From NCBI GenBank assembly GCA_973895155.1, contig OZ316899.1, forward strand, positions 4,526,001-4,590,000: a stretch of DNA of 64,000 nucleotides, in the 5' to 3' direction. Every line of letters starts with the position of its first letter. Position 1 is the first letter of the stretch. Both the position numbers and the translations under genes were made by a program. Shown in pieces: positions 28,853 through 39,742 of this stretch. The notes under the pieces are model-generated. The model was not told the DNA's origin. It did not search any database and saw only the letters and a list, made by a program, of their open reading frames with translations. Origin of the DNA: Marsupella aquatica. Taxonomy: Eukaryota > Marchantiophyta.

Positions 28853-31800
28853 ATGGAACCCGGGCCGAGGCCGGAGGTAAGGCTGAGGGTGAAAACCCGA
28901 TTAGGGTTAGGGCGCGTTAAGCGTCGGCGGCTAGGAAGGATCAACGGGAAGAAGGACCGGCAGAGGAGAGGGGTAAGGAGCGCTTGCAGGAGATGGTGGC
29001 TCATTTGCGAGCACGAACTAGGCAGACGACTACGGGAGGCCAACTACTGTCAGCTGCTTAGGCAAGCACTCGGAGAGAGAGTAGATACCGACGATCGACC
29101 TAAGGAGGGTATGAGCAACGTCAATCAAGCGGCACATTTCTGGGGATGCCTGTTCGAACGGGCAACTGAGTACATCAAGACTTACGAGGACGAGGAATCA
29201 GAAAGGGCAGCTCGAGAACGGCAGGAGCTCGCTCGATTGTGGGAGCTGCAGAAGACGGCTTTCTTAGGAGGCAAACTCATCAAGGACGAGTTCCTGTGGA
29301 CGCCTACTTCCAATCAACTCGACGATCTTCTGTTTTGCAAAGACAGCGTCGTCGGCATCCGAGAGGCCATCAAGAACTGCAACGACATACACTGGGAATT
29401 AAAGGGAAGCACGGAAAGGTGGACCCAGGCAACGGTGCTAGGAGAAACCTCCACGGCAGCAGAGATGAAGAGGAAGGGAGCCGTCAACGATGAAGCCACC
29501 CCGGCAAAAAGAACGAGGTCGGCGGCACCAAAGAAGCCAGCCGAACAGCAGAGCAGGAGGCAGGGAGAAGCCGAAGAGGAGGAGGTCGATCCCATCAAGG
29601 CCATTCCAACCAGGGATGACACCTGGAAGGGCTGGGCGGCAACCCTACCGGTGGAGGTGCAACTACATTTTGCACGGGAGGAGGATGCATGCTTTACGGC
29701 CATGCAGACCAAGAAGTACCAAGGCTTCATGGCCGGATCCGGCTTAGAGGCCTTTGTAAGATTACCATGGCTGAAGCCGGAGGTACCGGAGTCAGACCTA
29801 TTAGAATTCGTGGGCATGGGAACCCGAGACCAATTGCACGAGGATATATGGGAAGGATTTCTATCTTACTCCCAAGGTAATTGCCGAAGTGTTTGGCTTG
29901 CCGATAGGCAATAAGACCAAAGTTGATACCAGGAAGACCTTGCCTGACAAGGAGTTCCGGTCGTTCCCCGGGCCATCAACGAAGAATGGCTTCTTCCGGA
30001 ACACCTGCACCAACCCGCACATACGAGAGATGATCGACTTCTTGCGGGTGACCATGCATTGTAACTTGCCGAGGGCAGAGATCGGCAAGGCACAGGTCTA
30101 TCTGGCAGAAAGGCCAGACCCAAGCCGGGACTACAACGGGTACCTCCTCAACCAATTGAAGAAGATCTTAAAGGAGGAGCAGCAGGTAATCGGCATGGGG
30201 AGCGTGTCGCGGCTTGGCTATCACATGCCGCTGTTGTGCCGGTATGCTAGAGGTCAGACTTTTGCCCCGGTACTTCCCCTGCAGGTAAGGGCACCCGAGG
30301 AAGCTCCAACATCGAGGCCGTTGGCTGAGAAGCCTCAACCACCTGTTAGCCCTACGATCGAGCAGGTGTTTAGGCCCAGGAAGGAGGACTTGCCGATGCA
30401 GCAACCAGGCATGCAGAGTCTGCTGAAACTACTGGAGAAAGAAAAGAAATCGGCATCGGCAACAACAACGGCAACGGCAACAATGCAGGACACTACTACA
30501 GAGGTAGGCCTACACCGGCTCACAAGAGAAAACCCCTTTGCTGGAGACAAGGAGAGAATCAGGCCGGAATCCAAGCCAGGTGTTCGAATGTACGTGGGAA
30601 CCTCAAGCTCCGAATCTGAGGCAGAATTGCCTGAAGCTCCTACCGACGAAGAGGAGAGCGAGAAGCCGGACGTCCAAGAGGTAGAGGAGGCAGTGGAGGA
30701 CTGCAGCCATGATAATTCCGGCTATGGGTCGGACCATCATGTTCCAGGAGTAAGGACCTGTGGCCGGTTTGTCCCCACACTTCCAAGGGTAGTGCGAGGG
30801 GACCCCAACCAGCAGAGTAGCCCTGAGTCTCCCCCACCAGATGTTGCTCCCCCGAGCTTCGACGGCATAAAACAGACGGTGCAGGAATTTCAGGAGCGAA
30901 TCAAGCAGGAGGAGGAGGCAGCCCTGGCTAAGGAAAAGGATTTACCAGGAGGAGATTGGCCGGAGGACATCAGGCGGCTAGCCAAAAAAGGAAGCAAACC
31001 TCTAGCCACGATTGAAGAGATCCGCAGGACGGCTTGGGAGCAGAGGCCGCGATGGGCGATGTCGATCACTTCTACTTACTCCACCTACGCTAAGAATAGA
31101 GCCATGGAGTATGGTGAGATGTGTGGGGAACTTTCACTCGGCATCTTTGGAGAAGAGTTGGAGGTAGGACCCTTTTTCCATAGGGAGCAGTTGGAGAAGC
31201 ACCAATTAGAAGAAGCGGTGGCTTTAGAGAGAAGCAAGAAGGACGAGGTCATTCGGCGGCTTAGGAGGATGGAAGCCGAGATTGAAGATCTAAGGGCGGC
31301 CAAGAAAGCCCAAGATGAACTGCGGATTAAACGACATGAGCTGAACATCATGCAGGGGCAGTTGGACACCGCGCAGGCTGATAATCAGAATATCAAGGAT
31401 AAACTGACTCAGACGCAGGGAGAGTTGGCCGACACGATCAAAGAGAGGGAGAAGTGGAAGCAAGAGCTGAAGAATACAGAGGAGGCCCACATAACAGCCA
31501 ACAGCCGGGCCATGGCGGAGACCCAAAGAAAGGAATGGGCGTTGAAAGGGGAGCTCGAGAAAATCCGCGGAGCCCTTGAGCAGAAGGAGGCCGAGTTAGG
31601 GAAATCCTATCAAGGGATTATGGCGCTGCAGCAGGAGCTTGCGTCCCTGACGGCCAGCTTCAAGGCCGACCTAAGGGAGAGGGACGAGATGCTCGAACAG
31701 ACTTACGCCAAGATGAACCAGATGGAGTCTGTCATCATTGCAGAGCTCGACAAGGAGCTAAAAGCAACCCAGGAGGAGAGGACTACCTTGAAACAAGAAC

Positions 31801-32483
31801 GGGAGGAAGCCCAGAAGGAACTAGAGGAGGCACGCAAGGACCTGGATGAGACCCAGGAGGAGTTGGAGGAAATCATGAGGAAGATGGAGAACCTCCAGCG
31901 GCGGGCCGACAACCAAACGGAGTGGCTGAAGAAACAAGTCGCAGTATTTAAGTGCTTGTCTTCATCAGGCCCAACTCCAATTGGGGCAACCAAGTTACCA
32001 GGAGTGGTACTGGCCGAAGAAAAAGCCGCGCCAACTGCACCAGTGCCGGAGGTAAGTGGGAAGGGGAAGGGACCAGCTGCCGAACCAGAAAAGAAGAAAA
32101 ACCGGAAACCTTCAGGGTCAAGGAGTAATCCGACTCCACAAGCCGTGGTGACCAAAGAGGTAGAACCAGCACCATCCTCCGACATGAATACGGCAATAGA
32201 TCCCGCTATGATCACAGGTGGGGGTGGTGCGGCCCAAGCCGAACTACTCAGTAAGGAGGCCGGTATTCCAGATCCGCCTCTTGAGCAGGCCGGGGAGACC
32301 GTAGCCGAGGCTGAGGCCGTAACCGATTCTCGAGCCGATGCCGACGCCGATGGTGGACCCAGTCAGGCCGATGGAGAGTTGACTCAGTCAAGGGCAGGTA
32401 ATCTATCAGGGAATGAGCCTACGGCAGTGGCTGAGGAGGAAGCGTTGGGGGCGTCCATTAAGGATCCACCACCGGTGTCGTGA
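28853..32483 (+). pseudogene. LTR-encoded protein of gypsy B, 5' LTR copy
   Basis: The start ATG sits in ACCATGG. The first 320 codons match the 3' LTR copy; a two-base loss near 29815 (GGGC where the other copy has GGGGTC) shifts the frame. The rest is open from about 29820 to the stop at 32483. Two parts are best preserved here: the C-terminal coiled coil (about residues 700-1000 of the ancestral protein) and the acidic Ala/Glu-rich tail ending in DPPPVS. The span plus the lost bases equals 3633, the same total implied by the other LTR. Neighbours are noncoding LTR on both sides. Confidence 0.8.
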
Positions 32484-33133
32484 CGGTGCAAGGGCACCGT
32501 TCCTTTTAGGGAGGGCGGACGTGGAGGGAGGAGGCGTGAGTGGGCAGGGCGGGCGCGGATCTCCACGTTTAGGATTAGGATCAGAACCAGGAGCGGCCCT
32601 GACACTTAGCTTAGTGGGATTGCGGTCCCACTGGTAGGAGCAACACTTGTGCTCCTGCCTTGCTGTACATAGGTAGATTCGGGCAAGTAGATTACTGTTA
32701 AGTAGATTAGGCTTACGATGCAAAGAATGGCGGATCCACTACCAGGATAAGTACCTGGGCAGCGGGGAGCTCAGGGCCTCTTCTTTAGCAAGTTTTTAGT
32801 TTGCACCAGACGGGCTGGGATCAAGTAGTACGAGAAGCTCTCGGTTAGTCATACAGTGACCCTTGTGTATATTCATGTTTCCTCATGCCTAAGAGCTGAA
32901 TAGAGTTGGCCTCACGGCTTAGTTCGCAGAACTTGTGTATGAGATGTACTGTTTGTATGGCAAGTGCATGGTATGACTCAGTCAGAATGAGTCATTTTGC
33001 TATTTGTGTGTCGCATTAACTTGTGTGAAGAGTGCCCACATCAACCAAAGGAAGGAAAGTAAGCAGGGGAGTGAGAGTTGGATGTGTCGAGCTGAGAGAG
33101 GTCTTAGCGGCTTAACCAAGCCTATTGGGGATC

Positions 33134-33149
33134 ATTCCGGCGGTGGAAT
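33134..33149 (+). promoter_or_regulatory. LTR palindrome in gypsy B 5' LTR
   Basis: ATTCCGGCGGTGGAAT is followed by CCAAACATACCTAAC. The 3' LTR copy at 44025 reads GGCGGCGG in the centre and is the better palindrome. Confidence 0.5.
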
Positions 33150-33407
33150 CCAAACATACCTAACAAGACGGAGGGGAAGACAGGGGAAGACAGGGGAAGG
33201 CCTAGATTAGGCCGGCTACGTATCTCATGACCCGATGAAGGATCTGTCCAGTATATGTGTGTAAAATGTTAATAGTAGTAGTAGAAGGTTAGCAGCGTCC
33301 CATGCCGCTAAGCCGCGGAAACGGCCTCGCCAAGCGCGAAACCCGCGGGAATCGGCTTGAGCTGGGGGGTTTCTTGGGTTTAGGGAGCCATGGGATGCAC
33401 CACATTT

Positions 33408-33421
33408 TTGGCGCTAGATGG
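33408..33421 (+). promoter_or_regulatory. Probable primer binding site of gypsy B
   Basis: TTGGCGCTAGATGG lies 3 bases after the LTR. The string, extended by preceding T's and following AGGGGGC, is the same as in gypsy A. Confidence 0.6.
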
Positions 33422-33473
33422 AGGGGGCATTTCTTAAGCCGTGAGATATGAAGTTAGAACGGAAGCGTAGGTA

Positions 33474-36467
33474 ATGACTGACCTTACGCCGAGGGAAGAA
33501 AGAGTGATTCAACGGGAGAGAGCTCGACTGCAGCAGCTCGCCGGGTGGCATGATACACAGCGACTGAGAGGGGCAGAAAGAGCTGGTAGCTCCGAAACTG
33601 GAAGTGGTGTCGAAGAAGACATACCAGAAGAAGAGTCGGTAAGGAGCAGTGAGTCTCCAACCGACATGGGGGAACCAGAGGCACGGCCAGACGAGAGGCC
33701 AGGGACCAGATTGAGCCAGCGGTCGCGCATACATTACAAGGCATTTCATGGGAGAGGAGATGAGGATCCGGACGAATGGTTGGATGATTTCGAGGGAACC
33801 GCTGCAGCAAATGGAGAATCGGCCATCAAGATGCAGATTCTTCCCGGCCTGTTCAAGGGTGAGGCTAGGCCTTGGTACAGAGCATTAGATGTGGAAGATC
33901 AAGCCATCTGGGATATCTTCAAAACACTCTTTGTTAAGGAGTTTCGACCCATTGGAACTTCAGAACTAGCAGTGCTGAAGTTGGGACAACTTCGGTTCAA
34001 GGAGAACAAATCCTTCAGGAAGTTCTTGCAACGCTTTCAGAAACTGGTAAGACGTACAAAGACCAATGCATCTGAAGGTATGCAACTTCAATGGTTGGTG
34101 AATGCTTTGCCACAGAAGATGAGTTTTGCAATTAGGAAGGAGAACCCGGAGACTTTAGCCGAAGCAATTAAGGATATTCAATTATACATTAATGCAGATA
34201 TCACAAGCCGGAAGAAACAGCTTAAGTCTGAGAGTTCCTCATCAGAGGAGGGATCACCCCATAAGAAAAAAGATAAGAAGAAGAAACATTCTAAGAAGTC
34301 TAGAAGTGATAAGTCAAGCTCGGATAGTGGGAGTAGCAAGAGTGAGTCATCTTCTAGTTCTGAAGAAGAAAAAACTAGGAAAAGGAAGGGCAGAAGGAGA
34401 GGGAAGACGAAAGTCAAGATGGAGGCTAAGCCACCAGATAACATCGTAGCCCTTACCGAGCAACTTAAGGCTATCATTGCAGAGGTAAAACCAAAGAAGA
34501 AGGTAGTACAGGAGGATAGCTCTGTATGGTGTGCCTTATGTTATAAAACCGGACACCATAAAGATGCGTGTCCTAAGCTTAATACTAATCATGTTCGGCA
34601 TGTGGCCGAGATCAGACCATGTCAGGGAGAGGTAGAGTACTTTTTAGGAGATGCCGCTGATAGTGTTTTCGGCATCAGTGAGACTGGAGCACGAGACCTA
34701 TCCAACAGACCTGCATCTCTATGGTCAGGGTTAAGGAACAATCCAGGAGAGATGTATCCTCGGATTATTCAGAACCCGTCAGTACCTCCTAGGCCGAATG
34801 TGCAAAGATTTGCGGCGTGCTATAATTGTGGTCAACCTGGCCATTTTGCTAGAGAATGCCCGAATGCACGCAAACAGGGTGATGGACAACCAGCTCAGCT
34901 ATGTATGGGATGCCGACAGGAAGGTCATATGCTAGGGCAATGTCCTACTTGGTTGGCAGGCCTGGCCGCAAATCATAAGCTTTTGCCGATCAAGATCTTA
35001 CCGCCAGGTACTACCCCCGGAGGAGTTCAAATCAACCACATCGAACTAGGATGGCAAGAGGATGCCGAGGCAGAGTTCGTACCATCTGATGATGAGGCCG
35101 AAGCCCTATCAACCTTCTCAGAGGAGGATTTAGATCATGATTGCTACCGGGTCTCTACTCGATCTACCAGAAGGAAGGAAAGGTGGGATGGGCTGGCCAA
35201 AAATAAAGGGAAGGTTACAGAGGAAAGGATCGACTCTTCGTCAACATCAACAGAAGGAGAAGGGAGGGCTCCGGCAATACAGGTAAGCCATGAGCCCACC
35301 AGTGAAACCAATCCTTCACAAGATAGCGACTTCAATCGAGATCATCCTAAGTTGTTCTACCCCTCTGTTACGGCTAGTGTTAAGGAACAACTAAGAGAAT
35401 TAGAAACCCTGGAGAATACCGAAGCCATTGCCAAGGATGTAAAATGAGCAAAAGCATTGTTTGCTTCGGAAGACCCAACAGCTGTGGAGACTAGCGTGGC
35501 AAAACTGGCCGAATCCAAGACGGAAACACCACCAGAGGAGAAGCCGATTGTTCCCTATGACCTGGCTAAAGATGTACTAGAATCTAGAGTCTCGGCAACA
35601 GTAGGTCAACTATTGAAAAATAGCCCGTACTTCCGGAAGCAATTAAGGAAGGCTATTCTTGGCAAGCCGAGGTTACGCAAGGTAGCAACCAGATCCGACG
35701 TACTAATGATAGAAGAAGATCAAGGAGCCCCAACATTACCCTTAATGATTCAAGGAGAATTATTACTACGGGTACCCATCGATGGAGGATCAGGGGTATG
35801 TATTATGATTGATTCAACAGCAAAAGGGTGGGGTCTAACACCGGAGATGACTGGAAGAGTGTTGAACATGGCCAATGGATATCAGGTCATTCCCACGGGA
35901 GTGTTAACCGGCATCAAGACAGAGATAGGAGGTATCTCCTTTAGCATTAACTATGTAGTAATGAAGCCGGTAAATCCTACGTCATTCCGGCTATTGATTG
36001 GTAGGCCATGGCTGTACCTAGCCGAGGTAATAGAAGATTGGGGTAAAAAGCAGTTCACTTTCGGGACCCCCTCTATCACGGTATCCTGGGACACTAAGGA
36101 TGACCGTAGGAAAAGCATAAGGGAAGTAGATGGGTACGACAGTGGACTGGAGTCAGCCGATGAAGTACGTTGGTTAGAATGCCTCACTAACCTAACCGAA
36201 GAAGGTGTCTTTGGACCAGAGGTACCCCCCAGCGGATTATGGCAAGAACCAATGGAAGGTGACTTGGAAGAAGAAGACGAAGAGGTCGAGGACTGCTTTA
36301 CAATAGAATCCACCTTTTTAGCTGCAATTCCGGAGGAAGTAAAGGATGTAGACCAATTGGATGAAACAGCTAAGTGGGGAGCAGTAGCAGGGACAATGGA
36401 TTTTCTACAGGCGTTGTGGCAGAGTCGGCAGGGTTCACAACGCCATCGATCATCGGCAAGGAATTAA
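33474..36467 (+). pseudogene. Gypsy B Gag-protease, interrupted by one TGA
   Basis: The frame from 33474 contains Retrotrans_gag (GDEDPDEWLDDFEGT, ARPWYRAL, FRPIGTSELAVLKLGQLRF), a Lys/Ser-rich basic stretch, and zinc knuckle-like motifs CALCYKTGHHKDAC, CYNCGQPGHFAREC and CMGCRQEGHMLGQC. It stops at TGA 35445-35447 and continues in the same frame from 35448 to 36467 with the aspartic protease (VPIDGGSGVCIMI, RLLIGRPWLYL). The TGA sits where a CGA (Arg) codon would fit a KDVK-R-AKAL reading, so it looks like a single C-to-T change. The two halves correspond end to end with gypsy A's 1021-residue frame. Confidence 0.9.
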
Positions 36468-39400
36468 ATACCAAGGGATCGGCATACAAGCCGATTACGA
36501 GGGCAGAACAAATTGAGGCCCTATTAGAAGCTGAGAGAGCACAGCGGCCTAACTCTCGGGAGCAAGAGGTGGATGAGATGGACAGACATGATCCAGAGCC
36601 AAGGCAGGAAGGGGAGCCGACCACCAATTCAAAACCGAATAGACCGGCAAGGGGACAATCTATGGACACCAAGGAAGGGACCGACTCGGCTAGTCCAGCC
36701 GAGATTCCAGTTTATGGAGGCATGAGATTAGAGAGACTAGAAGCCGAACTGGACCCGAATTTGAAGAAGCAGATTAATATGATCCAAGCACGGCAATATC
36801 GGAAGCTCGACTTAGGAGAGGGAAGAGAACTGAACTTAGGGAGAAACCTAGCACCTGAGCTCGAGAAAGAGATCAATGACTTATTGATTGAATTTCAGGA
36901 TGTGTTTGCATGGAGTCACCAAGATCTAAAGGGAGTAGATCCAACACTAGGGGAACATCGAATTGATCTCATGTTAGGAGCCAAATCATTTTGACAACCA
37001 ATTCGAAGGATGAACCCGAAGTATTCCCTGCTGGTCAAAACAGAAATCGACAAACTAGTGGAAGCTGGATTCATCACTCCAGTCCTGCATTCAGACTGGG
37101 TGTCTCCAATTGTGATAGTTCCCAAGAAAGCTGGACCCGATGGTAAACCCAAGATCCGGGTTTGTCAGGATTACAGGAAGCTGAATGAAGCAACATTAAA
37201 AGACCATTTTCCTTTACCGTTTACTGATATGGTACTAGACATGGTAGCCAGTCATGAACTATATTCATTCATGGATGGATACTCTGGTTATAACCAAATC
37301 AGGATTCGGCAGGAAGACCAAATCAAGACGGCCTTCATCACGGAATGGGGAATCTATGTCTTCAATCGTATGCCGTTTGGACTCTGCAACGCGCCAGCTA
37401 TGTTTCAACGATTAATGGTGAACATTTTTCATGATTACTTGAGAAAGTTCATGGAAATCTTCATTGACGACTTTGCAGTATTCGGGAAGGCATCGAAACA
37501 TGCTAAATACCTCAGGAAAACCTTCATGAGATGTAGAGAGGTGGGTCTCAAGTTACACCCAGATAAATGTTTCTTTGCAATAACCGAGGGGGTGCTACTA
37601 GGTCACAAGGTATCAAGGAAGGGCATTGAGATTGACAAAGGTAAGCTAGCAGTATGGCTAGATATCATGCAACCTAAGAACATAAAGGATGTAAGATCCT
37701 TCTTGGGATGCATTGGTTACTATCGCCGGTTCATCAAGGATTTTGCCAAGCTAGCTTTACCATTAACCAACATGCTCAAGGCAGGAGCAGACTTCGAACC
37801 CACACCCGAACGAGTCACAGCGGTGGTAGAATTGAAGCAGATGTTAGTAGAGGCCCCAGTCATGATAGCACCGGACTGGAACAAAGATTTTCATGTTTTT
37901 GTAGATGTCTCGGGCTTCTGTATTGGCTCAGTACTAAGTCAGTTGGATGAAAAAGGAAGGGACCATCCCATATACTTCGCAAGCCGTCAGCTTGCCGATG
38001 CCGAACGGAACTACTCTACCACAGAAAAGAAGCATTAGGAGTCATTTATTCTTGTAAAAAGTTTAGGCATTATTTACTAGGGTACAAGGTAATCTTTCAT
38101 ACCGATCATGAAAGTTTGAAGTACCTAGTCAATAAGCCGGACCTTACAGGCAGAGTAGCAAGATGGATTTTGCTATTACAGGAGTTTGACTATGAGTTGA
38201 GAATCAAGCCGGGAAAGTTACATGCCAATGCCGACTTCTTTTCAAGGATCACAGGTAAACCTGCCACGGATTGCATCGATGATCGATTCCCCGACGAGGA
38301 GCTATTCGTTGTGGAAATAGCTGGTACATGGTACCCTGAGATTTTACAATTTCTCAGCACTTCCAGATTACAGCCAGGATTAAGCCGAGAGCAAGCCGCA
38401 GTCTTTGTGCGGAAGGTCAGACAGTATCAGTGCATTAAAGGCATACTGCACAAGCATGGAATCAACGGCACGATTCAAAGATGTTTGGAAAAGAGAGAGG
38501 TAAAACGAGTCCTACGGGCCATGCATGGAGAGGAGGCCGGAGGACATTTTTCCCCAGTAACCACGTCTAAGAAGATATTAAATGCCGGTTACTGGTGGCC
38601 CACCTTGCACAAAGATGTCTATCAGTTTATCAAACAATGCGATCCTTGTCAACGAGCGGGAGGACCAAGGGCGTCCACTAGGCATCCACTGCACCCTATT
38701 CTACCTCTGGCACCATTCGAGAAGTGGGGTATTGATTACATTGGACCTCTGAAACCACTGACCCACCCTCGACGGAACAAGTACATAATCCTGGCTACGG
38801 ATTATGCAACTAAATGGGTAGAGGCCAGACCAACAACGAAGGATGATGCAATTACTACGGCTAGATTCATGTATGAGCAGATCTTCACCAGGTATGGAGC
38901 ACCCCTAGAATTAGTTAGTGATAGAGGAACCCATTTTTTGAATGATATAATTAGTCGTTTAAATGAGCAGTATTTAGTTAAACATAGGCCTACTACTCCC
39001 TACCATCCAAAGGCAAACGGGTTGACAGAACGAGCAAACGGAATTATAGGAAAGATATTGAACAAAACAGTAGCTCAGAACAAACTTGATTGGGACGATA
39101 AATTGTTTGCTGCTGTTTTTGCTTACAATCTTGCCTATAAATCCACTACCGGTCATACACCCTTCTTCTTAACCTTTGGACAAGAAGCCCTGGTACCCAT
39201 GCAACTTGAGATACCGACATTTCAAGTTACAATTGAGGAAAGAGCCTCAGCGGAGGAGAGCCTAAAGGAGCGAGAATATAGGTTAGAAGCTTTAGAGGAA
39301 GCGAGAATGATTTCAGCCGAGAGAGTAGAATATAGACAGAATATCATGAAGCAGCAGTATGATAAAAAGTTGAAAGTAGTTAGTATTCATACCGGTGATC

Positions 39401-39639
39401 TTGTGCTACTTTATGACAGTAGGTATAGTAGGTTTCCAGGAAAGCTTCACACTCGCTGGTTAGGACCCTTTAGAGTAACCATGATGTTCCCCAATGGCTC
39501 CGTACAATTGGCCAACATTACGGGAGAGGTATATCCAGTTCGCATCCATTATGACCGCCTCAAGAAATACTATATGGACGAAGATGAAGTTGTTCGCGAG
39601 GACACTTCACAATTAAGTGGGGAGCTATGTGATGCCTAG
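36374..39639 (+). pseudogene. Gypsy B reverse transcriptase, RNase H and integrase
   Basis: Pol starts in the -1 frame relative to gag, overlapping it by about 94 bases. Reverse transcriptase has SDWVSPIVIVPKKAG, RVCQDYRKLNEAT, MPFGLCNAPAMFQ and the intact catalytic EIFIDDFAVFG. RNase H has VFVDVSGFCIGSVLSQL and FHTDHESLKYL. Integrase has an HHCC-type zinc region (EEAGGHF ... CDPCQRAGG), GIDYIGPL, VSDRGTHFLND and NGLTERANGIIGK supplying D, D and E, then a C-terminal LHTRWLGPFRV region. Breaks are a TGA at 36992-36994 (CGA expected) and a one-base loss near 38030 in the RNase H YSTTEK segment. The stop TAG (39637-39639) lies inside the 3' LTR. Confidence 0.93.
39615..39627 (+). promoter_or_regulatory. 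Polypurine tract of gypsy B, inside the pol frame
   Basis: AAGTGGGGAGCTA directly precedes the 3' LTR. It is also translated as part of the last pol codons (QLSGELCDA). Confidence 0.7.
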
Positions 39640-39742
39640 ACAGGAATCACTCGGCCGGTTAAGTGGGTAAAGCAGGAAGGCACCCTAGAAACACCTTAGT
39701 ATAGGGACAAAACAAGGAAAATATAAACAATTAGGGGCAACC

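Larger units (their letters stand above)
28738..33404 (+). repeat. 5' LTR of gypsy B (4667 bp)
   Basis: It starts TGTGATGCCTAGACAGG and ends GGGATGCACCACA. It contains a long coding frame (28853-32483) starting 115 bp into the LTR, the ATTCCGGCGGTGGAAT palindrome (33134), GGGGAAGACA repeats and a TAGTAGTAG run near 33275. Confidence 0.95.

Noticed and set aside
31703-32215. Minus-strand Ser-rich open frames across the LTR-encoded coiled coils (also 42595-43128, 22714-23271, 48378-48935)
   Set aside because: They are antisense readings of the coiled-coil and linker coding regions; the composition (Ser/Leu-rich) is what antisense of Glu/Lys-rich codons gives.
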